A stretch of 64,000 nt of DNA, from positions 186,001 through 250,000 of the forward strand of contig CAVZHQ010000002.1 in NCBI GenBank assembly GCA_963775125.1, in the 5' to 3' direction. Source of the stretch: JAHECQ01 sp963775125 (GTDB lineage Bacteria; Actinomycetota; Acidimicrobiia; Acidimicrobiales; SZUA-35). Below the pieces are notes generated by a model, which was not told where the DNA came from, made no database searches, and saw only the letters and a program-made list of their open reading frames with translations. A program made the position numbers and the translations under genes. Numbering within the stretch: position 1 is the stretch's first letter; each line of letters starts with the position of its first letter. Positions 37,582-48,053 of this stretch are shown here, one piece after another.

Positions 37582-38652
37582 GTGACGCCAACCGACCTCA
37601 ACGCCGACGACGGCGCCATCGACGTGGTCGGGGTCACCAAGGCGTTCGGAACGAACACGGTGCTGCGCGATGTCGCACTCGAGGTCGCGCCGGGTTCGAC
37701 CGTGGCGCTCCTTGGGCCGTCCGGGTGCGGCAAGACCACCCTGCTGCGCATCATTGCCGGGCTCGAGCGCTCCGATCGAGGAACGGTCAGCATCGGCGGC
37801 GAAGTCGTCTCTGATCCGCGTACCTTCATCCCTCCCGAGCGTCGCCGGATCGGCATGGTCTTCCAAGATTGGGCCCTGTTTCCGCACCTGACCGTTGGTC
37901 AGAATGTCGGGTACGGCCTCCCGAGTGGAGGTAAGCAGGCTCCTGAACGCGTCCGGGAGAGCCTTGCGCTGGTGGGCCTCCAGGATCTCAACGACCGCAT
38001 GCCTGGGACGTTGTCGGGGGGACAGCAACAGCGGGTTGCGCTGGCCCGAGCCATTGCGCCGCGTCCCCGAGCGTTGCTGTTCGACGAACCGTTCTCCAAC
38101 CTCGACTCACACCTGCGCATCCAGATCCGGACCGAGGTCAACCAGCTCCTGACCGACCTCGGCATCACGTCGGTCTTCGTCACCCACGACCAGGAAGAGG
38201 CCTTCGTCCTCGGTAAGGAAGTGGCGGTGATGTCCGGTGGCGTCATCCGCCAACAAGGTTCGCCGGCCCAGATCTACCAGCGACCGGCCGACCCATGGGT
38301 GGCCGACTTCGTCGGTGATGCCAACTTCCTTCGGGGGGCCGCGTTTGGACGGCGTGCGGAGACCGCGCTCGGTTCACTTCCGCTGCTGCCCGATGGTGCG
38401 TCTCTCAGCGGCAGCGTCGAGGTGCTGATCCGGCCCGAACAGCTGACCGTCGAGCGCTGCAACAAGACCTCGGGTCAGCCGATTGCGAGCGTCGTGGAGT
38501 ACTACGGCCATGACCACATGATCCGCGTGCAGCTGGCAAGCGGCGAGGAGCTGCACGTCCGGGGCGCAGGTGCCCCCAACGTCGACCCAGGAGACACCGT
38601 TGCGGTCGGCCTACGGAGCGGTCCGTTGGTGGCCTACCCCACCGAAGCATGA
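37582..38652 (+). CDS. fbpC: Fe3+ ABC transporter, ATP-binding protein
   Basis: 356 residues. Walker A GPSGCGKTT, the Q-loop FQDWALFPHL, signature LSGGQQQRVALARAI, Walker B RALLFDEPFSNLD and H-loop VFVTHDQEEAFVL are present, followed by a TOBE domain. Matches FbpC/AfuC. The GTG at 37582 is the likely start (VTPTDLNADDG). It is convergent to its permease gene (38672-40270), so the three parts of this transporter are transcribed as two units. Confidence 0.9.
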   Translation: MTPTDLNADDGAIDVVGVTKAFGTNTVLRDVALEVAPGSTVALLGPSGCGKTTLLRIIAGLERSDRGTVSIGGEVVSDPRTFIPPERRRIGMVFQDWALFPHLTVGQNVGYGLPSGGKQAPERVRESLALVGLQDLNDRMPGTLSGGQQQRVALARAIAPRPRALLFDEPFSNLDSHLRIQIRTEVNQLLTDLGITSVFVTHDQEEAFVLGKEVAVMSGGVIRQQGSPAQIYQRPADPWVADFVGDANFLRGAAFGRRAETALGSLPLLPDGASLSGSVEVLIRPEQLTVERCNKTSGQPIASVVEYYGHDHMIRVQLASGEELHVRGAGAPNVDPGDTVAVGLRSGPLVAYPTEA

Positions 38653-38671
38653 CCGTCGCACAACAACTCCC

Positions 38672-40270
38672 CTAGCTGTCGGACTCGCGCAGCACGAGCA
38701 CGGTCATCGGCAGCGCCGACAGAAGGATCAACGCAGCCGCCGGCGCCGCCGCTCGACCGAAGAACGCTTCGGACGTTGCGCTCCAGACCTGGGTGGCCAG
38801 CGTCGAATAGCCAGTCGGTGCCAGCAGCAGCGTGGCGGGCAGCTCCTTCATCGTCGTGAGGAACACCAGGGCGCCGGCAGCGGCCAGTCCTGGTCGGCTG
38901 AGAGGAAGGACGATTTTGCGAAGCGTGGTGGCCGGACCGCGCCCGAGGAGCAGCGAGGCTTCCTCGATGCTCGGGGTGATCTGCAGCAGCGAGGCGCGGA
39001 TCGAGCCAACGGCTTGAGGCAAGAACAGCACCACGTAGGCGAACACCAGCATCGCCAACGTCTGGTAGAGCGACGGCAGCACTCGTGCTCCGAGGAAGAC
39101 CAATGACAACGCGACCACGACGCCGGGCAGTGCGTGGCCCGACCATGCCAGCGTCTCGACCGTGCGGCCGAGCCATCCGCGCCGTCGGGCCACGACGATT
39201 GCGACCGGCCAAGCCACCACCACGGCGACGATTGCTGCCAGGAAGGCGGCGGTCAAGCTGTTCCGTGCGAGCTCCCAGGTGAGCCGAATCGGCTCATCGG
39301 CTCGGAGTCCACGGACGAGCCACGTTCCGATGACGCCGAGCGGAACCCCCAGGGCCAACAGCGAGAGGAGCCCGCATGCGAGGAAGGCCGGCCAGCGCAG
39401 GCGACCGAGGCGCACCGTTGCTGCTGCCCTGCCGCCTCCCCCGTGGAGGCGGTGGTAGTGCTCTCGTCGGCGTGTGCGCTGCTCCATGGTCAGGATGACG
39501 ATGGTGAGCGCCACGAGCACCAAGCCATAGACCGCGGCAGTGGAACGGTCGAGTGAGGACCGGTATTGGATGAAGATGGCGCGGGTGAGCGAGTCGAACC
39601 GCATGAGAGAGACCGCACCGAAGTCACTGAGCGCGTAGAGCGCGACCAGCAACGACCCGGCGCTGATGGCCGGCCGCAACTGCGGGAGAACGATTCGCCT
39701 GAAGGTCTGCCACGAGCTGGCGCCCAGGAGCCGACTGGCTTCCTCCATACCCGGGTCGATCCGCCGTAGTGCGGCCCGGACCGGGAGCAGGACGTACGGG
39801 TAGGAGAACAGCGAGAGGGCGAACCAGGCGCCTCGGAAGCCGTAGATCTCAGGAAGCCGATCGACGCCGACGGGTTCGAGCCAGCCCTGGAGGATCCCCT
39901 TCGGGCCGAATGCCGCAATCAGCACGAACGCCCCGACGTACGTCGGAATGGCCAGGGGAAGGGCCGAGATCACGACCCAGAGCCGCCGACCCGGAAGGTC
40001 GGAACGCACGGTCAGCCAGGCCAGGGGAACGGCTACCGCCACCGAGGTTGCGGTGACCGCAACGGCCAACAGCGAAGTCTCCAGTAGGAGCCCGCCGACC
40101 CTCGCCGAAAGCGCGATGTCCCAGACTCGGGTCCAGCCGAGATCGGCTGCCCGGATGAGCAGATACGAGAGCGGCGTGGCGGCCGCAAGCGCCACCAGGA
40201 TCGCGAGGAGCGTGATGAGTGACCCAGAGCCCGCAGGCCGCGCCGTGCTTCGACTCCGGGTCACCATCAT
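38672..40270 (-). CDS. fbpB: Fe3+ ABC transporter, double permease
   Basis: 532 residues with two related halves of about six helices each. Each half has an EAA-type loop for ATPase contact (EEASRLLGASSWQTFRRIVLP and EEASLLLGRGPATTLRKIVLP). Typical of FbpB/SfuB ferric-iron permeases. The start is four bases after the binding-protein stop, so it is cotranscribed with it. Confidence 0.93.
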   Translation of the reverse strand: MMVTRSRSTARPAGSGSLITLLAILVALAAATPLSYLLIRAADLGWTRVWDIALSARVGGLLLETSLLAVAVTATSVAVAVPLAWLTVRSDLPGRRLWVVISALPLAIPTYVGAFVLIAAFGPKGILQGWLEPVGVDRLPEIYGFRGAWFALSLFSYPYVLLPVRAALRRIDPGMEEASRLLGASSWQTFRRIVLPQLRPAISAGSLLVALYALSDFGAVSLMRFDSLTRAIFIQYRSSLDRSTAAVYGLVLVALTIVILTMEQRTRRREHYHRLHGGGGRAAATVRLGRLRWPAFLACGLLSLLALGVPLGVIGTWLVRGLRADEPIRLTWELARNSLTAAFLAAIVAVVVAWPVAIVVARRRGWLGRTVETLAWSGHALPGVVVALSLVFLGARVLPSLYQTLAMLVFAYVVLFLPQAVGSIRASLLQITPSIEEASLLLGRGPATTLRKIVLPLSRPGLAAAGALVFLTTMKELPATLLLAPTGYSTLATQVWSATSEAFFGRAAAPAAALILLSALPMTVLVLRESDS

Positions 40271-40274
40271 CGGG

Positions 40275-41374
40275 TCAGAGGGCTCCGACGGTGGTCAGAA
40301 GCTCGAGTGTTCCGGCCAGGTCCTCGAGCTGATCCAGGTCGATCTGGGGCAGGGTCGCCGTCTCCAGATCGGGGATGGCGGGGTCCTGCTCGACTCCCTC
40401 GACCAACGGGATCTCGTAGGTCTCGGAGGCGAAATACTCCTGAGCGGTGGTGGACAGCATGAAGTCGACGAACTGCTCCGCCAACCCTGGCTGGTCCGTT
40501 GTCCGGATGACCCCCACCCCGGCGACGTTGACGAGACCGCCCGGATCGCCGTTGGTGAAGTACTTGTTGGCCACGGCCAGGTCAGGGTTCTCGGCCAGCA
40601 TCTGCAGGGCGTAGTAGTGGTTGACGAAGCCGACCTCGATCTCGCCCGCCGCGACCGCTTCGACCACTGGGGTGTTCCCATCGAAGACCACGGGCTCGTT
40701 GGCCACGATGCCCTCCAACCACGCCTTGGCTTCGTCCTCGCCAATGAGCACCCGCAGCGCGGTGACGAATGCCTGCATGGAGCCATTGGTCGGCGCCCAG
40801 CCAATGCGCCCCTTCCATGCCGGGTCGGTGAAGTCGAGAATCGAATCGGGGAGGTCGTCCTCGGCGACCAGCGTCGGGTTGTAGACGACCACGCGCGCTC
40901 GGCCGGAGACACCGACCCACTCGTCGTCCGGAGAGCGCAGCGCCTCGGGCACCCGATCGAGCAGATCCGATGGAAGCTCGGCCAAGGTGCCGCCCGACGA
41001 AAGCGCTCCCAACGCGCCCGCGTCCTGACCGAAGTAGACGTCGGCCGGCGAGTTGTCGCCCTCTTCCAGGACCAGCGCGGCCATCTCGGCGGTGTCGCCG
41101 TATCGAACCTCGACTTCGATGCCGGTTTCGGCGGTGAAGAGTTCGAGCACCGGCGCCACCAACTCCTCGCTCCGACCCGAGTAGATCGTGAGCGGGCCTT
41201 CAGCGTCAGCCGCGGCGTCGCGTCGGTCGTCGTGTCGGTCTCCGTCGTGTCGGTCTCCGTCGACGTGTCGGTCTCCGTCGACGTCTCGCCGGCCGAGTCC
41301 GAGCTCGAACAGGCCGCGGTCAACAGCGTCAGGCACAGGACGGCGAGCAGTGATTTGCGCAGATACGGGGGCAT
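40275..41374 (-). CDS. fbpA: Fe3+ ABC transporter, substrate-binding lipoprotein, frameshifted
   Basis: About 365 residues. Lipoprotein signal with lipobox LTAAC (Cys22), a Thr/Glu-Asp linker, then the binding-protein body: GPLTIYSGRSEELVAPVLELF, DVYFGQDAGALGAL, GVSGRARVVVYNPTLV, FVNHYYALQMLAEN. The two ferric-binding Tyr of FbpA proteins correspond to HYYAL. The frame shifts in the linker, at about 41210-41225, where a repeated GTCGGTCTCCGTCGA-type sequence makes an indel likely; one missing base joins the parts. The start follows GAGGAG. Gene order binding protein then permease matches FbpAB. Confidence 0.88.
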
Positions 41375-41394
41375 CGATGTCTCCTCAGGTGAAT

Positions 41395-41417
41395 GATAAG
41401 CAACGTTAACAGTTATC
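41395..41417 (-). promoter_or_regulatory. GATAA...TTATC inverted repeat upstream of fbpA
   Basis: GATAA (41395-41399) and TTATC (41413-41417) flank a 13-base centre with GTTAAC, an AT-rich island in a GC-rich region, 21 bases before the fbpA start. Fur/IdeR-class iron regulators bind similar AT-rich palindromes, so an iron-responsive operator is a reasonable reading. No consensus was tested. Confidence 0.45.
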
Positions 41418-41437
41418 GATTCACCCTTACAACATGA

Positions 41438-44339
41438 TCAGCTATGACGACCGATCATTTCGAGTATGGCCTCACCGTACTTCTCGACCTTGGCCGGACC
41501 AATTCCTGGCACCCGCAGCAGATCGGCCTTGGTTCGCGGGCCCAGGCGAGCGATCGCCTCGGCCGTCTTGTTGTCGAACACCACATAGGCGGGTTTGCCG
41601 TCACGGAGTTCGTGACGCAGCGCGCAGAGTGCGTCGAACAAGGCACCTCCGACGTTGGCCGGTGGCGCCGACTTCGACCGGACGACCGGAACAGCCGCGC
41701 CGGGCGGAGCAGGAGCCGGCAATGGGGCAGGCTCGGTCGTCAACTCAGACACAAAGGGACTGGGATGCGCCCCGGTCACGATCGTCGCCATCCGACTTGC
41801 TCGGGTCATGGCCACGTGAAAGAGCCGTCGCTCCTCCTCGGTGTCTTCCGCAAGTCGATGCGGATACTGGTCGACCTCGGCCAGATGCACGATCACGTGC
41901 GGCCATTCCTGACCTTTGACCCGATGCACCGTGGCCAGTGTCACGCCGTCGGGCGAGCGCTTCACCGCCAACTGGTTCCGAAGCCACGAGCCGAACGTTT
42001 CCGGCCGGTCGTGCAAGCCGGCCAGATGCTCGAGGGCGGTGAGATCGTCGCCTTGTGCGGACCGATTCATCCCCCGGCGATGCGCGTCCAAGGTGGTCAC
42101 GGCACGAGCAAGGCCGATGTCGTTGATGAGCAGGTCGAGGAGTTCAGCGGTGGTCGCCCCGCTACGGGCCAGGCCGGAGAGTCGCCCGATGTCGGCGGCG
42201 AAGTCGAGCACCCGTTCGGCGTCCTTCTCGTTGTTGAGTCGCTCGGCCAGCCGAACCAGCTCGGGCGGAGTCCCTTGTTCGGTGACCCAATCATTGATGC
42301 GAGGATGAAACGAACGGGAGGGGCGCCGCAAGGCCTCGCGCATGTCGCCGGGGTCGAAACGAGCGCCCCGGCTCTCGGCCGTCGCCAGACGCAACCAGGC
42401 CAACACGGTCTTGACCGCCGTTCGTTCGACGAACTCGAGACCCACACCGCCGGCAATCGGCACCCCATCGGAGACCAAGGCCACCTGCACCGGCGCCAGG
42501 ATGGCATTCACGCGGGACAGCACGGCGATGTCCGTCGGACCTGCACCATCCGAGAGTGCAGCGCGCACCGCGGCTCGCGTCGCCGCTACCGGATCCTGGT
42601 TCGAGTCGATTCGCCAGCCGTCGTTCGCTTCACCGGGCACCGCGGCCCGGATCGACTTCGGGACCCTGCGCTGGTTGTGCCGCAGCAGCCGATCGACGGC
42701 GTCGACGATGCCGGCAGGGCAGCGGTAGTTGACCTCGAGCGGGTGGGAGCCGGCGCCGGGGAAGAACCGTTCGAAATCGATGAGCCACGAGGGGCTGGCT
42801 CCGTTGTAGCCGTAGATGGTCTGATCATCGTCGCCAACGCCGAATACTGCACCGCCAGGAGCGGCAAGCAGTCGGATGAGCAGCAGGTGGGCCGGAGCGA
42901 GATCCTGGAACTCGTCGACCAACAGCATCCGGCTGGCCCGCTGTGCCGTTGCCCGGGCGTCTGGCTGCCCCAGGAGGACTTCGAGTGCCCGATAGATCTG
43001 GTCGTCGAAGTCGACCGCTCCCATGCGGTCGAGCGCTTCCCGGTACCGAGGCCACACGCCGGGGAGGCCGTCGACCTCGCCGTCATAGCGCCCTTCGACT
43101 TCTTCGGGGCTGAGCAGCCCGAGCCGGATCAGGCTGAGGGCCTCGATCCAGGGCGCAACCGGATCGCTGTTTCGTCGACGAGGAAACGTGACCAGGTCAC
43201 CGATGATCCGCCGCACGTCGATCTCGTCGATCGTTCGCCAGTTCCGCTTCTGGGGAGCGAACGGAGGTGAGCCGTTGACAATGGCCAACGCAATCGCGTT
43301 GAGCGTACGGACCTGGAGCCGTGGCAGGTCAGCGGTGCGCTCGGTCATCTCCTCTTGGGCGCGCTTGTTGAACGCCACCAGGCTCACGGCGGTCGACGGC
43401 AGATTCCACGTGTCGAGCAACAGCCGCGCCCGTTCGGTCAGCACCCGCGTCTTGCCCGAGCCCGCGGGTGCGATGATGCGCGCCGGTCCCCCGGGATGCG
43501 TGACCGCCGCAAGCTGATCGGGCGCCAGGTCGGCCCGGCTCACGTTCGGTCCTGGAGGTCTCAGGGAACCATGTTCGATGGCCATCGCGTGCACCACCGG
43601 CACGCCGTCGATCGGATCGGTGTGGCGCACCGGCCCACCGTCGAGCCACGCCGGCTCGCCGTTCGGCAGCACGATGTCGCCCACGCTGCCGCCGGCTCCG
43701 TCGTCGGCCGGACGAGCGCCGAGGCGGACGGCGGCGTCGAGCAACTCCCAGCGAGGTTGTACTGGATCACGCAGGTCGACCGCGTTCGACCAAATCAGAT
43801 GCACCAGCTCGTCGGCCTCGAACTCGCCGAACTCCAGCAACCCCCCGAACTGCAGTACCGGGACCGCCGAGACGAGGGCCTGTGGGCTGCAGTCCGTGTG
43901 GTTGGGGTCGAGCTCGATCACGAGCCGCTGCCGGGCGTGGCCAGCCGCTCGGAGTCGACGTCAGTACGGGTGCGGGCTCGGCGAAGGTATCGGCGTCGAC
44001 GAAGACCCGGTCGACGTCGGTCCAGGGCGCGGGCGCCGGGGTGCCCGGTTCGACGATCAGATTGCGTCCCAGCTCGTCGGGCCCGGGCTGGGCCGACGCC
44101 GTGACCGAGCTGACCGAGGCCGGCGTCGAGCTCGCCGTTCTGCGGGCAACGGGCTTGGCAACGGCGGACCTGCGAGCCGCTGTCTTGGGCTGGCTGGTCT
44201 TGGTCTGGTTGGTCTCGGGCTGGTTGGTCTCGGGCTTGGCAACCGGCAACTTCTGCTGGCCGTTGCTCTGCTCCCAGCACTGGCGGACCAGGCTGGCCGA
44301 CGGATGCTCACCGCCGCAGTACACGCACGCAATCGCCAT
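41438..44339 (-). CDS. UvrD/Rep-family DNA helicase with HRDC domain, frameshifted
   Basis: About 966 residues. Near the N-terminus is a zinc-finger-like ACVYCGGEHPSASLVRQCW and a Thr/Lys/Ala linker. The helicase body has Walker A IAPAGSGKTR, VLLVDEFQDLAPAHL-type motif II (MLLVDEFQDL), GDDDQTIYGYNGA and motif VI (FHVAMTRASR). A C-terminal HRDC-like domain follows (LRVPGIGPAKVEKYGEAI). One extra base near 43958 separates the N-terminal part (44339 to VFVDADTFAEPAPVL) from the main frame, which resumes RAAGHARQRLVIELDPN. A 3'-5' SF1 helicase for repair is expected. Confidence 0.85.
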
Positions 44340-44349
44340 CCCGAGGAAC

Positions 44350-45330
44350 CTACCCGGTCGCCGCGAGCGCCAGTCGGGCCGCAACCAGGTCGGCAGTGGC
44401 GAAGCCGACCGACTTGAAGACGGTGATTTCGCCCTCCGTGCGGGGCCTCACCGCACCGCTCGACAGGTGGGCCAGATCGCCGACGATCCCCTCGGGGACG
44501 ATGACGCCGTCGTGGACAGGCTGGCTGAGGTCACCCGCCAACAGGGCGCCGGTCCGAGTGTCGACGTAGAGCGTGGCCCGCCGAATCAGGTCGTCGTCGG
44601 ACTCTCGCATGTCCGGGCGGAACGAGCCCATGAGGTTGACGTGGGTCCCCGGCGACACCCATCGGCCGCACAAGAGCGGGTCGGACGACGCAGTGACACA
44701 GACGATGATGTCAGCTTCGGCAACCGCAACCCGCAGATCGGAAACGGCCGTCACGGTCACCCCGCTGGTGCCGTCGCCCTCGATCTCCTCACGCGCTCGC
44801 TCGACAGCCAACTCGGCCGCAACCATTCGGCGACCCCAGAACGACACCTGGGTCGGCGCACCGCCTGGCTGTCCGACAGCGACGTGGGCGGCCGCAACGA
44901 CAGGAGCCAACTGCCCGGTCCCGACCACCAACAGGCGGTGTGCATCGGGCCGGGCCAGGTGGCGGGCAGCGAGGGCCGAGATGGCGGCAGTTCGGCGAGC
45001 GGTGAGCGTGTCACCATCGAGGAGGCCGACCGGGACACCCGAAACACGGTCGAACGCCAGATAGTTGGCGTGGATGGTGGGCAGGTTTCGTGAGGCGTTG
45101 TCCGGGACGTAGGTGACCGCCTTGACGCCGATGAGGCCGTCGTCCTCGACAGACGTAGTCCAGGCCGGCATGACGAGGAGCGACGCCGGGTGCCGTCAGC
45201 GGCCGCGAAGCCGTGCACGTGACGCTCGGGGCTGACGCTCGACGGTGACCTCATTTCGGCTTCGATGGCGTTCGCCAGCAGCCACCCAGGGGGTGGCGCT
45301 CCGCACTGCTTCGGCATCGAGCACGATCAT
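44350..45330 (-). CDS. Ornithine cyclodeaminase/mu-crystallin family protein, two frameshifts
   Basis: About 326 residues. N-terminus MIVLDAEAVRSATPWVAA; then one extra base near 45276 leads to LANAIEAEMRSPSSVSPERH; then a one-base deletion near 45185 leads to SLLVMPAWTTSVEDDGLIGVK. The rest is intact: NAD motif VVGTGQLAPVVAAAH, VTASSDPLLCG, MGSFRPDMRE. Members reduce ketimines or cyclise ornithine. It overlaps the upstream MFS gene by four bases (ATGA-type), suggesting a shared transcript. Confidence 0.83.
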
Positions 45331-46544
45331 CGCATGTCTCCCTCGGGACCCGTTCCGAATGATTGGGACGAGGGCAACCATAGAGCGACGAGCCAACCGG
45401 CCAGAGCCAGGCCGGCGACCACAACGAGAATGCCGGTCGATGGATCATCTCCGTCGGCGAGCACCGCGATCACGACGAACATCAGCATGCTCACCGACGA
45501 GCCTCCGAACGCGGCGACGCTGGTGACCGTCGCCCGCGTCGTGCCCGAGGTCCGCTCCTGGAGCCGGGCGTCGGCGTTGACCGACGCGACCTGCAGCGTG
45601 GCGTACCCAACGGCCACGAGGCCCAGCGACCAAACCGCGTCGGTGACGAAGGCCAGCGCCGTGATGATCATCGACCCGACGAGGGCCAACCCGAGCAATC
45701 TCGGGTTGGCCCGCTGCCAGCGGGCCGAGACCTCTCCCCCGAGTAACAGGCCGATCCAGACGATCACCACGATGACGGGTGCGGCATCGTTCGAACCTCC
45801 GCGGGCGCGGGTCAGCAGCGGAACGTACTCATCGATGACGAACAGCCCCTCGAGCAAGGCGACCAGCAGCACCAACCGACCGATGACACGTGTCCGGGTG
45901 GCCTCGGCGACACCGGCCCGGAGGGTCGCCCACCATCCATCCTTCTGCTGATCGTCGGCCGAGGAGGTCTGCTCGACGGCAATCGGGAAGCTTCGCAACC
46001 AGAGCGGTTGCGACGAGGTTGACGCACGACCGTCGTCCATCCGAGCGCGGCCAGCCCGCTGTCCAGACGCAACGCTACGAATGCGATTCCTGCGCCGACG
46101 GCGATGCCGAGGTGGCTCAGTTGTCCGAGGCGCGCCATCACGTTGCCATAGCGGTGGGCGGCGTCGACCGCATGCAACTCATCGTGCACCAACGCTTGCC
46201 ATGCGCCGCTCGCCAGGGCGTCGTGCATCGCCCACAACAGCGCTCCGATGAAGAGTCCAGGCAGAACGGGCCAGAGGAGCCAGATGACGACACCAATCGC
46301 CCGGAGCCCCAACGCCAGGGCGACCACGACGCGGCGATCAACCCGGTCGGCAAGCGCCCCGCTCGGCACCTCCAGCACGATCGCGACGATCGCCCAGAAC
46401 AGGAACACGGCCGGAGATTTCGGCGGTGGTGGCGCCGTTGTCGTTGAACCACAGCGTGTAGACGGCGTACAGCGGACCGACCTCGTCGAGGAACGCAAAC
46501 ACGTACAGACGTCTACGCAACGCCTCGAACCCCGGCAACGGCAC
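45327..46544 (-). CDS. MFS transporter, two frameshifts
   Basis: About 405 codons. N-terminus MPLPGFEALRRRLYVFAFLDEVGP with first helix, a one-base insertion near 46415 before AVFLFWAIVAIVLEVPSGALADRVDRR (loop 2-3 motif), then a one-base deletion near 46030 before SSQPLWLRSF and helices such as LGLALVGSMIITALAF. A GTG at 46544 is the start. The typical GALADRVDRR motif marks MFS. The gene is continuous by homology pattern. Probable efflux or uptake, coupled to the cyclodeaminase-like enzyme. Confidence 0.8.
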
Positions 46545-46612
46545 GGGCCGACAGTAGTGCTCCCATCCTCCGGTTTCGGACAGTCCCGCGCCGACCGGTA
46601 GCGTGCCCAGTC

Positions 46613-46999
46613 ATGAGCACCTCTGACGCCCGACGAGTCGTGACCCGGTATCTCGACGTCCTCTACAACGAGCGGCGCCTCGACCTCATCCCCGAGCTGA
46701 TCGCCGACCCGACCTGGCGTCACAAGGCCGGCGAGGTGAAGGCGCTCACCATGGCCGAAACCATCCAACGGCTTCAGGACACACTCGACCTGTGCCCCGA
46801 ACTCCACTTCGACAGCGTGGTCCTGCACGACGACGGGACGATGGTGACGGTCAACTGGAACGGACGAAGCACGCAGACCAACGGCAAGACGTACGAGTAC
46901 TGCGGCATCGAGGTGTTCAGGGTCGCCGACGGAAAGATCGTGGAGATCTGGAACAGCCGCGAGACGGGCGGCCATTGGCAACCCTCGAAGACGTTCTGA
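46613..46999 (+). CDS. SnoaL-like ester-cyclase domain protein
   Basis: 128 residues of the SnoaL/NTF2-like polyketide cyclase fold: ARRVVTRYLDVLYNERRLDLIPELIADPTWRHK, then VNWNGRSTQTNGKTYEYCGIEVFRVADGKIVEIWNSRE. The last motif (KIVEIW with acidic residues) is typical. A specific activity cannot be assigned. Four bases before the APH-like gene. Confidence 0.88.
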   Translation: MSTSDARRVVTRYLDVLYNERRLDLIPELIADPTWRHKAGEVKALTMAETIQRLQDTLDLCPELHFDSVVLHDDGTMVTVNWNGRSTQTNGKTYEYCGIEVFRVADGKIVEIWNSRETGGHWQPSKTF

Positions 47000-47003
47000 T
47001 CTC

Positions 47004-48053
47004 ATGACCGAAGACGGCCCTGCCGGGGTGGACATCACCGCCCTGGCCCGATGGTTGGCCGACCTCGCAAACCAACCGGTCGAGTCAGCGACCCTGGACA
47101 TCCGCAGGCCCTCGGGCGGCGGCTGGTCGAACGACACGCTGTTCGTGAACGACGTGGTCGTACGGTTGGCCCCGTCTGGACCAGCCATGTTCCCGGACTA
47201 CGACCTGGGTCGGCAGTACCTGATGATGCGGGAACTCTCGGCGGGCAGGCGCGTCCCGGTCCCCGAAGTACTCGACGCCGACCTCGACGGCTCCCGGCTC
47301 GGTCGCCCAGCGCTGATCATGGAACGGGTCAACGGCCGGGCACCCAGCGACGATCGGCCCTCCTTCGCCGAGGCCGGGTTCCTGTTCGAAGCCTCGCCGG
47401 CCGGTCAGCGGAGCTTTCACGTCGCCCTGCTCGACGCAGTCGTCGCCATCCATGGCACTCCGCTGTCCGCTGACCTGGCCGTCGCGCTGGGAGCCGACCA
47501 ACGCAACCCGCTCGAACGCGCACTGGACGAGCTGGAGAAGACCTGGCGGTTCGATCGCGGCGAACACTGGGCCAGCGTCGTCGACGACGCTCTGGAACAC
47601 CTCCGGATCACAAGGCCGCCGGCCCAGCCAGACGAGGGCGTGCTGCTCTGGGGCGACGCTCGCCCGGCCAACGTGCTCGTCGGCAACGACGACCTGGCGC
47701 CCGTTGCCTTGCTCGACTGGGAGTTGGCCACCGTCGGCCCAGCCGAGCTGGACGTGGTCTGGTTGGCCGAGATGAACCGGATGCGCATGGAAGGTTCAGG
47801 GATCCCGCGTCTCGCCGGTTTCCTGACCGACGACGACGCCATCGACTACTACGAGGAAGGGTCCGGCCGAACGTTGCGCAATCTCGGCTGGCATGGGCTG
47901 TTCGCCGCAACGCGAATCGCGGCGTTGATGCACCGACACCTTCGCGTCATGGTCCATCTCGGCCGGCTTCCCGAAGCCCATCGCCTCCTTACCGAGTCGG
48001 TATCGACACGACGGGTGGTCGAGCTGCTGGGCCGGGCTACGAGGCAGGCCTGA
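47004..48053 (+). CDS. APH-family phosphotransferase
   Basis: 349 residues of the aminoglycoside-phosphotransferase/choline-kinase-like fold. Motifs: nucleotide loop SGGGWSNDTLFV, LIMERVNGRAP, the Brenner-type segment LLWGDARPANVLV (usually HGDxxxxN; here the His is replaced by Trp), and the DWELATVG magnesium motif. Similar genes in Actinobacteria are annotated as putative acyl-CoA-dehydrogenase-linked kinases. The missing His could alter catalysis. Converges with the LLM gene with a small overlap. Confidence 0.87.
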   Translation: MTEDGPAGVDITALARWLADLANQPVESATLDIRRPSGGGWSNDTLFVNDVVVRLAPSGPAMFPDYDLGRQYLMMRELSAGRRVPVPEVLDADLDGSRLGRPALIMERVNGRAPSDDRPSFAEAGFLFEASPAGQRSFHVALLDAVVAIHGTPLSADLAVALGADQRNPLERALDELEKTWRFDRGEHWASVVDDALEHLRITRPPAQPDEGVLLWGDARPANVLVGNDDLAPVALLDWELATVGPAELDVVWLAEMNRMRMEGSGIPRLAGFLTDDDAIDYYEEGSGRTLRNLGWHGLFAATRIAALMHRHLRVMVHLGRLPEAHRLLTESVSTRRVVELLGRATRQA

